Shown: positions 16,537 through 25,037, counted from the first letter of the stretch. The stretch: 43,129 nt of DNA from Oscillospiraceae bacterium (GCA_902789835.1 CADAPN010000003.1:1-43129); one strand, 5' to 3'. Numbers and translations: made by a program. The notes: a model not told the origin generated them from the sequence alone.

Positions 16537-17393
16537 TCTTCGGAGCCGTTTTCCTGGCGGGCGTTCTGCGGGGCAAAGTAGTGCTCCATGGCGAAGTGGA
16601 AATGCTCCTCGAAGCGTGCAAACGCCTCCCGGACCACTCTTTTTGTCGGGAAAAAGATGTCATAGGCATGAAACCAGTCCGGATACACGTCCACATGGGC
16701 GTCCACCCCGGCCTCCTGCAGATGCCGGACATAGTCCAGCGTCTCGCAGTAAAAGGGTTCAATATCCCCGACATACGTGTAACACGGCGGCAGCCCGCGG
16801 TAATCCTCGCAGCGGGCCGGAGCTGCGTAGATCGGGACAAAATCGGTCCCATAGGCACTGCGCAGATAGCGCCTCCAGGCTTTCCGGTTGCGCTTTGTGT
16901 TCCAGTTCGGAGCGTGGTTGTCTTTTGAAGACGGCGTGTCCCGGTCATCCAGCATGGGATAGAGCGGCATCTGATAGGCGATATTCACCTCGCCGCGGTC
17001 CCGGGCCAGCATGCAGAGTGCCGCCGCCATTCCCCCGCCGGCGCTCTCGCCGCCGACCATAATCTGGTCCGAACGCACCCCCAGTTCCTCTGTGTGCTCC
17101 TTCAGCCAGAGCAGGGCCGTGTAACAGTCCTGCAGGGCGGCGGGATAGGGATGGTGTCTGGACAGGCGGTAATTGGGCGCGATCAGCACCGCGCCGAACT
17201 TTACCACCAGGGACAGCGCCCGTGTGCCGAAGATCTCTTCCGCGGAGCCAGACTGATACCCTCCGCCGTGAACCCAGAGCACGCCCGGCACCGGATGCGG
17301 ATGCCTCTCCAGCGGCTTCAGGACCAGCAGGCGGATCTTGTGGTCCCCCACCGGAAGACTGTGCTTTTCGGTGATAAACAGGTGTTTTTTCAT
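16533..17393 (-). CDS. HSL-family alpha/beta hydrolase (acetyl-esterase-like)
   Basis: Starts at ATG 17393 (MKKHLF) behind GAGGGCGGC and is 286 residues long. The hormone-sensitive-lipase (family IV) signature is complete: oxyanion motif HGGG (42-45), nucleophile S117 in GESAGG, acid D210 in VGDIEP, and base H242 in DWFHAYD. No signal peptide, so it is cytoplasmic. It is the last gene of a three-gene operon, seven bases after the DUF6320 gene. Such enzymes hydrolyse short acyl esters. Here it may reverse or edit the product of the upstream acyltransferase; that link is inference from operon order. Confidence 0.85.
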   Translation of the reverse strand: MKKHLFITEKHSLPVGDHKIRLLVLKPLERHPHPVPGVLWVHGGGYQSGSAEEIFGTRALSLVVKFGAVLIAPNYRLSRHHPYPAALQDCYTALLWLKEHTEELGVRSDQIMVGGESAGGGMAAALCMLARDRGEVNIAYQMPLYPMLDDRDTPSSKDNHAPNWNTKRNRKAWRRYLRSAYGTDFVPIYAAPARCEDYRGLPPCYTYVGDIEPFYCETLDYVRHLQEAGVDAHVDVYPDWFHAYDIFFPTKRVVREAFARFEEHFHFAMEHYFAPQNARQENGSED

Positions 17394-17400
17394 GCCGCCC

Positions 17401-18087
17401 TCAGAAGAAGAACCGCCGTTCCAGCTCATGGCGCATGGACGGAATGATCCCGCAGAGCAGCAGAAAGATTCCCGCCCCCGCAAAGCCGCTGAGCGAATAG
17501 AGGCTCCAGCGGAACATCGGCGTTCCGAATGTCAGATGCTCAAAGAACTCCACCAGCATCGTGAAGCCGCCCATCACGATCAGGAAGCCGCCGAAGATGA
17601 AGAGCCGTCCGCCCTGTACATACTTCAGCAGGCAGATCATCGCCGTGGAGATCAGGCAGCTTGCAATCACGATCGGCAGCGCAAAGCTCAGGAACCAATG
17701 CCCTCCGGTTTTCATGCAGATATAAAGCACGTAAATGGCCGCCGCCGCGTGGTCCAGCGGCACAAAGACCTCCCCTTTCGGCGCATGGAACCACTGCGGC
17801 AGAAAGGCAATTACGTAGAACAGGGCAATACCGCCGATGACGTAGCCGCCCCAGCGCAGTTCGCCGTAGAGCCGGAAGCAGACGATCATCACGACAATGA
17901 TCTCCACGATGGCCAGCACCATCATTGCCATGGCCAGCGTCCGCCCGGACTCACGGTGCCGTTCCGGCAGACTGTCCGGGAAGCTTCTCTCCCGCACAAG
18001 TTGCTCCGGGTTCCAGACCGGTGTCTGGCAAAGGGGGCAGGTCTCGGTCCCGTCCTGCAGTTTCACTCCACACTTGACACAATACAT
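17401..18087 (-). CDS. DUF6320 zinc-ribbon membrane protein
   Basis: 228 residues. An N-terminal zinc ribbon (C3-x2-C6 and C17-x2-C20 in YCVKCGVKL and TCPLCQTPVW) is followed by a short linker and about six membrane helices. This architecture matches DUF6320 proteins, which in Clostridia are commonly found beside condensation-type acyltransferases and alpha/beta hydrolases. Start ATG 18087 follows AGGAGA, which lies inside the end of the upstream gene, so translation is probably coupled. The molecular function is unknown. Confidence 0.75.
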   Translation of the reverse strand: MYCVKCGVKLQDGTETCPLCQTPVWNPEQLVRERSFPDSLPERHRESGRTLAMAMMVLAIVEIIVVMIVCFRLYGELRWGGYVIGGIALFYVIAFLPQWFHAPKGEVFVPLDHAAAAIYVLYICMKTGGHWFLSFALPIVIASCLISTAMICLLKYVQGGRLFIFGGFLIVMGGFTMLVEFFEHLTFGTPMFRWSLYSLSGFAGAGIFLLLCGIIPSMRHELERRFFF

Positions 18088-18091
18088 TTTT

Positions 18092-19360
18092 CTATCTCCT
18101 GTTGCTTTCGATCTCTACCGGAATCCCCAGGTCTACCAGCCTCGAGAAGAAGCGGCGCTCCAGCTCCGACTCGCGGATATTGCGGATCATGTTGATATAG
18201 GTTCTGCCGCCATAGCTGAGAACCGAACAGTTGTTCGGATAACTGCGCTGGGGGCCGATGATAAACTCCATCCGCTCGATATACGGCCGCATCTCCTCGG
18301 GAAGATCCACATTGGTGATGTTCGAGATATTCAGGCAGCCGAAGCTCTCTCCGGTGCGCCGGTAGACCGCGTTCATCACGATGTTTTTCAGAAACACCGG
18401 CGCCAGCCGCAGCACAATCAGCTGCTGGGGCTGGACATTGGCGGCAATCATTCCGGCCATGTGCTGCGGTGTCGCATAGGCCCGAAGCTGGTGGAAAATG
18501 GTGCTGCAGAGCTCTTCAAGGCTGTAGTCGCCGTATCTCGGGTCCGCGCCGATGTTCAGCACCAGCGAGAAGTTCCGCAGCGTGCTGCTTCCGTAAAGCC
18601 GCCGAAGATCCACCGGGATCGTGATTTTCACCGGCCGCTGTCTTCGGCGCGGCCTTTCTTCGTTCTGCATGGAGATAATGCTCTCCGCCATTACCGCCGC
18701 GAGAAACGCCGTTACCGAGACATGGTATCGGTGCGCCGCTGCGACAAGCGCTTCGGTCTGCACAATGCCGGTCGTCAGCGTCCGAAAGCCCTCCTTCTCC
18801 GGGGTGCCGTGTAGACGGTAGCTGACTTCCTCCGTCCGGTCTGCCTGGACCTCTGCCGCGTTTTTCAGGAAGCTGTCTTCCAGCTCCTCCGCCCGCGGCG
18901 GCTCTGCGGGATTCCGGATGAGCTCGGTGCGCGGAATCGAGATCCCGTGTTTCAGCTCCAGATAGCGGGCCACAAGATTTGCAAGGAAGACGCTTCCGCC
19001 TCGTCCGTCCGTCAGCGAGTGGAAGAACTCCACCGCAATCCGGTTGCGATAATAAAGCACCCGCAGACAGTTGCGCTTCAGTTCTCTGCTTGACATGAAG
19101 GTCAGCGGATAGGCATAGTCCTCCCGCACCAGCACCGGAGCCGCGCTCTCTTCCAGGTAGTACCAGAACATGCCCCGACGCAGCGTCACGAAGTAAGACG
19201 GGAAGCGCTTTCTCAAGTCGTCCGTCGCCTGCTGCAGGACGGCAGGGTCCACCGGCTCCGTGAGCCCCGCGGACAGCCGGAACACATTGCACCAGTCCCG
19301 TCGGATCGTCGCCGGGAAAATGAGCGCCGCCGTATCCAGGCGATACCAGTTTTTCTGCAT
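18092..19360 (-). CDS. Condensation/WES-type acyltransferase
   Basis: 422 residues from ATG 19360 (MQKNWYRLD), preceded by AAGGAAGCTT. The fold is that of chloramphenicol-acetyltransferase-like, CoA-dependent acyltransferases (condensation domains, wax-ester synthases, alcohol acetyltransferases). The active-site motif is H114-SLT-DG, the counterpart of HHxxxDG with the first His replaced by Phe (FFHSLTDG). Other segments are RFPSYFVTLRRG and TIPVDLRRLYGS, the latter corresponding to the second conserved loop near the tunnel. It heads the operon with DUF6320 and esterase. A frameshifted paralogue lies at 10880-12140. The likely role is acylation of a lipid or envelope alcohol; substrate unknown. 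Confidence 0.75.
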   Translation of the reverse strand: MQKNWYRLDTAALIFPATIRRDWCNVFRLSAGLTEPVDPAVLQQATDDLRKRFPSYFVTLRRGMFWYYLEESAAPVLVREDYAYPLTFMSSRELKRNCLRVLYYRNRIAVEFFHSLTDGRGGSVFLANLVARYLELKHGISIPRTELIRNPAEPPRAEELEDSFLKNAAEVQADRTEEVSYRLHGTPEKEGFRTLTTGIVQTEALVAAAHRYHVSVTAFLAAVMAESIISMQNEERPRRRQRPVKITIPVDLRRLYGSSTLRNFSLVLNIGADPRYGDYSLEELCSTIFHQLRAYATPQHMAGMIAANVQPQQLIVLRLAPVFLKNIVMNAVYRRTGESFGCLNISNITNVDLPEEMRPYIERMEFIIGPQRSYPNNCSVLSYGGRTYINMIRNIRESELERRFFSRLVDLGIPVEIESNRR

Positions 19361-19380
19361 AAGCTTCCTTTCCGCTGTGA

Positions 19381-19410
19381 AACCCTCCCGAAATCTCTTC
19401 CGGGAGGGTT
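19381..19410. terminator. Hairpin between the DUF975 gene and the acyltransferase operon
   Basis: AACCCTCCCG (19381-19390) pairs perfectly with CGGGAGGGTT (19401-19410), loop 10 bases. It lies 39 bases after the DUF975 stop codon. On the minus strand it is followed by TTTCAC, so termination may be partial. Confidence 0.65.
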
Positions 19411-19449
19411 CATTTTCAGTAAGGTTCAGCAGTCGTCCTCCGCCGCTTC

Positions 19450-20136
19450 TCAATCGATACCCTGCTCTTCCTTGAGCTTCAGATAGAGCGCTGCACGGGT
19501 GCTGAACATGTAGGGCTCAGTCCAGAAGATGAGTCCGAGTCCAAGCGTGAGCACACCGAGGAGGATCCAGCCGATGAAGCTCAGGTCCAGCAGAAACGCA
19601 CGCCATTTGTGTCCATTCATCATCTCGCGGGAGCGTGTGATAACCTCCGTCGCCGACAGTTCCGGATGCTCTGTCAGAATAAACGGAACCATGCAGTAGG
19701 AATAACCTTTGATCAGAGCGGGAATGATAAAAAGCAGCCCCCACATGACCAGGAACAGGTCACGCAGAAACAGGGTCGCAAAGGTATGTCCGTAATTCTG
19801 GAATCCTGTCTTGATCAGCCCGAACGGGGCACCCGGCTCTTCGGTGTTCTTCTGGAAGAAGTGGTATCCGCCGACTTCAACGGGGTTGGCGATGAAGATC
19901 TTCACCAGAAGGCTGATGATGCTCACGATCCCAAATGCGATGAAAAAGCCTGCGAGAACTTCCGTTTGGCCGGATTCAAGGGCGTTCTGCATGTCAGAGC
20001 TGTTCCCCTGGGCACTGGACGAAAACGTTGTTCCTCCGGTAAGAACGCTCATCAGCAGCGAAACGCCGACGCAGGGCCAATAGTTTGCCTTAAAAGCAGT
20101 TCTGGCCTTTTCCTTTACTTCCTGATTTGTCCACAT
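19450..20136 (-). CDS. DUF975 family integral membrane protein
   Basis: Starts at ATG 20136 (MWTNQEV) behind GGAGGTG; 228 residues. The opening WTNQEVKEKARTAFKANYW, the central NPVEVGGYHFF, and the LIKGYSYCMVPFILTEHPELSATEVITRSREMM stretch, split by helices, are typical of DUF975 proteins. These are Firmicutes membrane proteins of unknown role with about five or six helices. The gene lies 134 bases downstream of ssrA in the same direction but behind the ssrA terminator. Confidence 0.85.
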   Translation of the reverse strand: MWTNQEVKEKARTAFKANYWPCVGVSLLMSVLTGGTTFSSSAQGNSSDMQNALESGQTEVLAGFFIAFGIVSIISLLVKIFIANPVEVGGYHFFQKNTEEPGAPFGLIKTGFQNYGHTFATLFLRDLFLVMWGLLFIIPALIKGYSYCMVPFILTEHPELSATEVITRSREMMNGHKWRAFLLDLSFIGWILLGVLTLGLGLIFWTEPYMFSTRAALYLKLKEEQGID

Positions 20137-20185
20137 AGTTGTGCACCTCCGTTTATCATACGATACAGATTCAAAAGATTGTTTT

Positions 20186-20203
20186 TCAAAGCCGCAAGTC
20201 TGC
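20186..20203 (-). terminator. Small second hairpin downstream of ssrA
   Basis: Minus strand CCGCA / TGCGG stem with a 4-base loop, followed by CTTTGAAAAAC. It may back up the main ssrA terminator. Confidence 0.35.
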
Positions 20204-20225
20204 GGTCTGATACGGGAAATGAACA

Positions 20226-20263
20226 GGCCTCCAGCGGACATCTTGCAGTGTTCGCTGAAGGCC
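20226..20263 (-). terminator. ssrA terminator
   Basis: GGCCTTCAGCG pairs with CGCTGGAGGCC (11 bp, one G-U) beginning eight bases after the tmRNA CCA end and followed by TGTTCATTTCC. Confidence 0.65.
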
Positions 20264-20270
20264 GTCCGAA

Positions 20271-20616
20271 TGGTGGAGATGAGGGGAGTTGAACCCCTGT
20301 CCGAAAGCACTTTAACAGAAACTTCTCCGGGCGCAGACGGTAATTTACATTCCCTCGCCCCAGCGCATGCCGTCATGCTCAGGGACTTGGTAGCTTCATG
20401 ATTCATGATATGCGCAAAGCTTAGCATATGCACGTTCACCACTCGTCGACGCCCCATCCCAGGCCGTGGTCCTCCCGGGTGGGACGCTCACTGCTTAAGC
20501 AGCGAGGAGAACGTTATTGTCGTTCTTTAATTTATAAGAATGCCCATTTTAAAGATGGTAGGCGCATCTGCCCGCTATTCCTGCCTCCATACCCCCGTCG
20601 AAACCGGTACATCCCC
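20271..20616 (-). ncRNA. ssrA: Transfer-messenger RNA (tmRNA)
   Basis: The 346-base one-piece tmRNA runs from GGGGAUG (5' end at 20616) to an encoded CCA (20271). The acceptor stem pairs GGGGAUG with CAUCUCC and includes the G3-U wobble that alanyl-tRNA synthetase reads. The conserved GGUUUCGACGGGGG D-arm region and the T-arm GGGGUUCAACUCCCC are present. The tag frame on the minus strand (20527 to 20495) reads KNDNNVLLAA-stop, so the added peptide is probably A-KNDNNVLLAA, ending in the LAA degron for ClpXP-type proteases. The exact resume codon is inferred. smpB lies 650 bases upstream on the same strand. It tags peptides on ribosomes stalled on non-stop mRNA. Confidence 0.97.
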
Positions 20617-20626
20617 ATAAAAGGGG

Positions 20627-20656
20627 TGTAAACACTATTTGGAAATAATGTTTACA
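20627..20656 (-). promoter_or_regulatory. 30-bp palindrome over the ssrA promoter
   Basis: TGTAAACACTATTT and AAATAATGTTTACA are inverted copies (one mismatch) around a GG centre. Measured from the tmRNA 5' end, the near arm gives TTTACA at -16 to -11 and the far arm TAAACA at -38 to -33, so both arms coincide with possible promoter boxes. It could be a repressor operator or simply the promoter itself. Confidence 0.55.
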
Positions 20657-20744
20657 GGATCCCCATTGAAACCGAATAACAGGTAAAAGGCAAGTAACAC
20701 CTTCAAACGATGCCAGATTCCCCTAAAGGAAATGAACCGTCCTG

Positions 20745-21263
20745 TTATACCTTTTCGGGTTCCGGATACTCGACGCCGAAGGTCTCAACCGTGACCTTCT
20801 TCATGACCTGGGGAATCCGGGGCTTGTCGTTGTAGTCCGTGCGGACCGCCGCAACATGGTCGACGGCCTCGATGCCCTCGATCACCTTGCCGAAGCCCGC
20901 GTACTGGCCGTCCAGATGCGGGGCGACATCGTGCATGATGAAGAACTGACTTCCGGCGGAATTCGGATCCATCGCTCTGGCCATGGACAGGACGCCACGG
21001 TCATGCTTCAGGTCGTTCTGAAAGCCGTTTGCCCGGAACTCGCCCTTGATGCTGTAGCCGGGGCCGCCGATGCCGATTCCCTTCGGGTCGCCGCCCTGAA
21101 TCATAAAGCCCGGAATGACCCGGTGAAAGATCAGGCCGTCATAGAAGCCCTTCTTCACCAGCGAAATAAAGTTGTTCACCGTGTTCGGGGCGATCTCCGG
21201 ATAAAGCTCCGCCTTGATGATATCGCCGTTTTCCATTTCAAATGTCACAACAGGATTTGCCAT
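20745..21263 (-). CDS. Cyclophilin-type peptidyl-prolyl isomerase
   Basis: A 172-residue cytoplasmic cyclophilin catalysing proline cis-trans isomerisation. Core motifs are FHRVIPGFMIQGGDP (with the catalytic Arg and the Phe/Met/Gln pocket), GVLSMARAMDPNSAGSQFFI, and HLDGQYAGFGKV. The family's usual Trp position is Phe-like here (YAGFG), common in bacteria. It starts one base after the smpB stop (TGA-G-ATG), with AAGGAATTACTGAG as ribosome binding site inside the smpB end. It is co-transcribed with smpB. Confidence 0.95.
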   Translation of the reverse strand: MANPVVTFEMENGDIIKAELYPEIAPNTVNNFISLVKKGFYDGLIFHRVIPGFMIQGGDPKGIGIGGPGYSIKGEFRANGFQNDLKHDRGVLSMARAMDPNSAGSQFFIMHDVAPHLDGQYAGFGKVIEGIEAVDHVAAVRTDYNDKPRIPQVMKKVTVETFGVEYPEPEKV

Positions 21264-21264
21264 C

Positions 21265-21732
21265 TCAGTAATTCCTTTCTTTCATCGCTCGATCAATCTC
21301 TCGTCTGGACTCGCGCTCCGCGTCGCTTTCACGCTTGTCGTGCAGCTTCTTTCCCTTGCACAGGCCCAGCTCCACCTTCACCCGGCTGTCTTTAAAGTAC
21401 AGCGACAGCGGGATCAGTGCCACACCGTCCTGCATCACACGGGCCTGGAGCTTCATGATCTCCCGCTTGTGCATCAGCAGCCGACGCGCCCGGACCGGAT
21501 CCCGGTTGAAGATGTTCCCGTGTTCATACGGGCTGATATGCATGCCCCGAACGAACAGCTCGCCGTCCTTGATGGTGCAGAAGCAGTCCTTCAGGTTCAC
21601 CTGACCGGCACGGACGGATTTGACCTCCGTACCCGCCAGTTCGATCCCGGCCTCGAAGCGTTCCAGGACAAAGTATTCATGAAATGCCTTGCGGTTGTCC
21701 GCAATTTTTTTGATGCCCAGCTGCTTCGGCAA
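21265..21732 (-). CDS. smpB: SsrA-binding protein
   Basis: SmpB binds tmRNA and delivers it to stalled ribosomes, its C-terminal tail filling the empty mRNA channel. The 155-residue product shows the family pattern [29 protein letters not shown], split over the first strands, then [24 protein letters not shown] and [12 protein letters not shown], and ends in a basic tail. The start is TTG 21732, preceded by AAGGGAACGATC. Its position near ssrA (with ppi between) makes a complete trans-translation locus. Confidence 0.97.
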   Translation of the reverse strand: MPKQLGIKKIADNRKAFHEYFVLERFEAGIELAGTEVKSVRAGQVNLKDCFCTIKDGELFVRGMHISPYEHGNIFNRDPVRARRLLMHKREIMKLQARVMQDGVALIPLSLYFKDSRVKVELGLCKGKKLHDKRESDAERESRREIDRAMKERNY

Positions 21733-21830
21733 GATCGTTCCCTTCTTTCTGGGGTATCATACCACATCGGAGGCAAATTGAAAAGCCTTTTTTGCCGGGG
21801 ACTTCCTCACGAATATCCTCACGGAGCGAT

Positions 21831-22208
21831 TCAGGAAAAAGCATTCTCCAGATGGAAGATGCTGCAGTTTTCCTCTGTTCCCTGCGGCGCATATACTTCG
21901 ATCACGTCGAATCTGGCCTGCAGGTCCTGGGCCCAGGGTCTGGCCGCCAGATAGTATTCCGCCGTCAGGAGGAGCTTTCGCTGTTTGGAAGATGTGACAA
22001 ATTCCCGCGCCTCCCCATGAGAGGCATCCTTCCGGAGTTTCACCTCGGTGAAGACCAGATCGTTTCCCCGCCGGGCAATGAGGTCGATCTCACCCATGCG
22101 GCAGCGAAAATTTCTCTCCACAATCCGGTATCCCCGCTGCGCCAGGTGCTCCGCTGCAAGGCGTTCTCCCAGCGCTCCCAGTTCCGCACGGTCCGGGCCT
22201 TTGCTCAC
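21831..22208 (-). CDS. YraN/UPF0102 family nuclease-like protein
   Basis: 125 residues with the UPF0102 layout: LGERLAAEHLAQRGY, then NFRCRMGEIDLIARRG and VFTEVKLRK. The D42 and E55-x-K57 residues form a PD-(D/E)xK restriction-endonuclease-like site. The family is usually encoded next to rnhB, as here (two genes away). The start is GTG 22208 behind GGAGAGGAGAGAG. The in vivo role is unresolved. Confidence 0.9.
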   Translation of the reverse strand: MSKGPDRAELGALGERLAAEHLAQRGYRIVERNFRCRMGEIDLIARRGNDLVFTEVKLRKDASHGEAREFVTSSKQRKLLLTAEYYLAARPWAQDLQARFDVIEVYAPQGTEENCSIFHLENAFS

Positions 22209-22288
22209 ACGGTCTCTCTCCTCTCCGTTCTTCGGCTTCCGCCCGCGGTGCTCCGATCACAAATCCGCGGCAAATCACGCCGCTCGCT

Positions 22289-22975
22289 TCAAAGGATCCG
22301 GACCGGGGCAAATCCCACGGCGTCGGCACTCACCAGTTTGAACTCCGTACAGCCGATCCAGCCGTTATACGCCAGCGGAATCCCGCGTCCGTGAATATGG
22401 CCGTAATAGCAGCGGCGTACCCCGTAGTCCTGCAGCAGGCGCAGGATCTCTTCACAGCGGTAGTTCCGAAACACCGGCGGGTAGTGGAGAAAGACAATCT
22501 TCTCCCGGTCGCCTCCCGCCTTCAGGGAGGTCTCAAGACGCTGGATCTCACGAAGCATCATCTTCCGGTCGTGCTCGGTGCCGTGGTCCTCTTCATAGAA
22601 CCAGCCTCTCGTGCCGCAAAGCGCGACGTCATTCCAGATGACGGCATTGTTATGGAGAATCTCCATGCTGTCGAAGCCCTGCTCGCCAAAGAATTTGTAT
22701 GCCTTTGTGGCCGTGCTCCACCAGTAGTCATGATTTCCTTTGAGGATCAGCTTTTTTCCCGGAAGCTCATGGATAAAGCGAAAGTCCGCTTCCGCTTCCT
22801 TCAGGCTCATCGCCCAGCTCAGGTCGCCGCACAGGACGGTCAGATCATCCTCTCCCAGCGCGCGAAACCCCTCGCGCAGCTTCTCTGGGTGATTCTGCCA
22901 GGCTTCTCCGAACTTGTCCATCGGCTTGTCGCCGGCAAGCGAGAGGTGCAGGTCTCCGATGGTGTACAGCGCCAT
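22289..22975 (-). CDS. Metallophosphoesterase
   Basis: 228 residues with all calcineurin-type metal motifs: GDLH (D8, H10), GDLSW (D51), GNHDYWW (N81, H82), FLHYPP and YGHIHG. The compact form without a membrane domain, and the GNHDYWWSTATK pattern, match a clostridial cytoplasmic subfamily of unknown substrate. ATG 22975 overlaps the rnhB stop (TGATG), so translation is coupled; a GTG one codon earlier is possible. Confidence 0.88.
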   Translation of the reverse strand: MALYTIGDLHLSLAGDKPMDKFGEAWQNHPEKLREGFRALGEDDLTVLCGDLSWAMSLKEAEADFRFIHELPGKKLILKGNHDYWWSTATKAYKFFGEQGFDSMEILHNNAVIWNDVALCGTRGWFYEEDHGTEHDRKMMLREIQRLETSLKAGGDREKIVFLHYPPVFRNYRCEEILRLLQDYGVRRCYYGHIHGRGIPLAYNGWIGCTEFKLVSADAVGFAPVRIL

Positions 22976-23568
22976 CACAGGAAACTCGGCCGATGCGCCG
23001 GACAGGGGCCATACTCCCGCAGGGCTTCATAGTGTGCCCTGGTTCCGTAGCCCTTGTGCTGTTCAAAGCCGTACTGCGGATACTCCCGGGAGAGTTCCAC
23101 CATCAGGCGGTCACGGCTTACTTTTGCGAGGATGGAAGCGGCCGCGATGGAAGCACAGCGTGCGTCGCCGTGGACGACGCAGCGGCTCGGCATCTCGATC
23201 TCCTTATTCCGGTTCCCGTCAATCAGGGCAAGCTCCGGCCTCAGGCTAAGCCCCTCGATGGCTCGGTTCATGGAAAGCATGGTCGCGCCGAGGATGTTTC
23301 GTTCCTCGATCTCTTCCACCGTGGCAAAGGCCACACTCCAGGCGAGGGCAATCCGCTGAATCTCCGGGAACAGCTGTTCCCGTTTCTTTTCCGAGAGCTT
23401 CTTCGAGTCGTTCAGACCCGGCAGGTCCGCCTCGGCAGGCAGGATCACCGCGGCCGCGCAGACCGGCCCCGCCAGGGGTCCGCGACCGGCCTCATCCACA
23501 CCGCAGATCAGGCCGACGCCCTGGCTGTGCAGCTCCCGTTCGATTTCCCAGAGGTCCAGCTTTTCCAT
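22975..23568 (-). CDS. rnhB: Ribonuclease HII
   Basis: RNase HII removes ribonucleotides and RNA primers from DNA. The sequence has [13 protein letters not shown] (D25, E26), [14 protein letters not shown] and [18 protein letters not shown], which supply the four acidic catalytic residues and the family's basic patch. It ends [13 protein letters not shown]...CPAHRPSF as expected. ATG 23568 (MEKLDLW) is preferred because GGGCGGGAAG precedes it. The nine-codon N-terminal extension from ATG 23595 lies in a repeat-like AT-rich stretch. Confidence 0.95.
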   Translation of the reverse strand: MEKLDLWEIERELHSQGVGLICGVDEAGRGPLAGPVCAAAVILPAEADLPGLNDSKKLSEKKREQLFPEIQRIALAWSVAFATVEEIEERNILGATMLSMNRAIEGLSLRPELALIDGNRNKEIEMPSRCVVHGDARCASIAAASILAKVSRDRLMVELSREYPQYGFEQHKGYGTRAHYEALREYGPCPAHRPSFL

Positions 23569-23569
23569 C

Positions 23570-23612
23570 TTCCCGCCCAATTTCTCATTTCTCATTTAAC
23601 ATTCAACATTGC
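23570..23612. repeat. AT-rich short tandem repeat before rnhB
   Basis: On the minus strand the gap reads as imperfect units AATGTTG / AATGTTA / AATGAGA / AATGAGA / AATT. Short repeats of this style occur between genes in many Oscillospirales-like genomes (from memory). Confidence 0.45.
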
Positions 23613-24473
23613 TCACTGATTCGGCGCTTCGAGCGTGAGTCTGCCCAGTTTCCCGCTGTGGTACTCGGTGAGCAGGGTGTTTGCCATTCGCTCGATGTCG
23701 GCTTCCCCGCCGGAGACGAGAAAGCCTCTTTTTCTTGCCGCGCGCTCCAGCAGCTCCCAGGGCGCGGCCTCCGGGTCCGGGTCCAGCTTGTAGCGCTCCC
23801 GCACCGCCTCCGGATAGAGCGCGCACAGGCGCTGCAGGAAGCGGGCCCCCAGAGCTTCCCGGTCCACGACCTCGGCCTTGATGGCATTGGTCACGGCAAG
23901 CAGCTCCCCTACCGCCGGGTCTTCAAATTTCGGCCAGAGGATACCGGGTGTGTCCAGCAGCTCCAGCGAGTTGTCCACGGCGATCCACTGCTTTCCCCGG
24001 GTAACGCCGGGCTTGTCCCCCGCCGCCGCGGCCTTCCGGCCTGCAACACGGTTGATGAAGGTCGACTTGCCGACATTCGGAATCCCGGCAACCATGACGC
24101 GGAGCCTTCGTCCGGTCTGGCCCTTCTCGCGCCACTGGTCCAGGCGCTCGGCAAGCTGACGCCGCACCGCGGGTGCGAAGGCGCCGCAGCCCTTGCCCGT
24201 TCGTGCGTCGCAGTCCAGGACTGCAAAGCCCCGGTCTTCATAGTGCTGCTTCCATCGCTTTGTGAGTGCCGGGTCCGCCAGGTCCGCGCGGTTCAGGACC
24301 ACGAGGCGCGGCTTTCCCGCGGCCAGCGTGTCGATCTCGGGATTCCGGCTGGCATTCGGGATTCGGGCATCCAGGATCTCACACAGGGCGTCCACCTGGT
24401 GGAGGCTCTCCTCCATCATGCGGCGCGCCTTGGTCATGTGCCCCGGATACCACTGGATATTCAGTTGATCCAT
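23613..24473 (-). CDS. ylqF: Ribosome biogenesis GTPase YlqF
   Basis: A circularly permuted GTPase (RbgA) needed for late 50S subunit assembly. The G-motifs occur in the permuted order: G4 NRAD (61-64), G5 CDAR, then G1 GIPNVGKS (130-137), G2 in PGVT, and G3 DTPG (174-177). The N-terminal WYPGHMTKA and the C-terminal ANTAR-like helix region (about 200-286) complete the family layout. Start ATG 24473 has GGAGACATGGG upstream and overlaps the end of lepB by 13 bases. Confidence 0.96.
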   Translation of the reverse strand: MDQLNIQWYPGHMTKARRMMEESLHQVDALCEILDARIPNASRNPEIDTLAAGKPRLVVLNRADLADPALTKRWKQHYEDRGFAVLDCDARTGKGCGAFAPAVRRQLAERLDQWREKGQTGRRLRVMVAGIPNVGKSTFINRVAGRKAAAAGDKPGVTRGKQWIAVDNSLELLDTPGILWPKFEDPAVGELLAVTNAIKAEVVDREALGARFLQRLCALYPEAVRERYKLDPDPEAAPWELLERAARKRGFLVSGGEADIERMANTLLTEYHSGKLGRLTLEAPNQ

Positions 24474-25033
24474 CCCATGTCTCCGGACGGGAAGGCTACG
24501 TAAAACGCGCGGCCGAGAATCATTCGCGTATCGACCATGCCGATTTCCTTCTTGCGGCTGTCTGTGGAGGCATTGCGGTTATCCCCCATGACGAAGATAT
24601 GTCCCTCCGGCACCGTCTGCGGGCCGATGAAGTCCAGCTTTGTCTTGGTAAGTTCCGCGATATAGTCCTCCTCCAGGGGCTTTCCGTCGATGTACACCAC
24701 ACCGCGGTCAAAGTCCAGGCTGATCTCCTGGCCCTCGGTGGCAATGACCCGCTTGACCAGGGCCTTGTTCGGGTCGTAGGTATCGGTCTTGAAGACGATC
24801 ACGTCGCCGTATTTGGGCTCATAGAACAGATTGGAGACGATCATCTTGTCGCCGTTGTGCAGCGTCGGGAACATGGAGGACCCGCTCACGTCAATCACGC
24901 GGACAACGAAGATGAACAGCGCAATGCAGATCACCAGCGCCACCATCAGCGACTGGATCCAGTCGTACAGGTCCAGGCGCAGCTGTACATCGGGTGGAAG
25001 TTTTTCTTTTTCTTCGATCTCTTTCTTCTTCAT
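24461..25033 (-). CDS. lepB: Type I signal peptidase
   Basis: 190 residues: a charged cytoplasmic N-terminus, one membrane helix (about 27-46), then the extracellular catalytic domain. The nucleophile is S53 in SGSSMFPTL and the general base is K94 in ALVKRVIA. The C-terminal box GDNRNASTDSR is present. It cleaves signal peptides of Sec-exported proteins such as those at 1389, 2696 and 34201. Its gene overlaps ylqF downstream and follows the glycosyltransferase by 4 bases. Confidence 0.96.
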   Translation of the reverse strand: MKKKEIEEKEKLPPDVQLRLDLYDWIQSLMVALVICIALFIFVVRVIDVSGSSMFPTLHNGDKMIVSNLFYEPKYGDVIVFKTDTYDPNKALVKRVIATEGQEISLDFDRGVVYIDGKPLEEDYIAELTKTKLDFIGPQTVPEGHIFVMGDNRNASTDSRKKEIGMVDTRMILGRAFYVAFPSGDMGWIN

Positions 25034-25037
25034 GGTT

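Noticed and set aside
20141..20457. N-terminal extension of the DUF975 gene and other frames across 20271-20616
   Set aside because: This DNA is the tmRNA gene; the true DUF975 start is ATG 20136 behind GGAGGTG.
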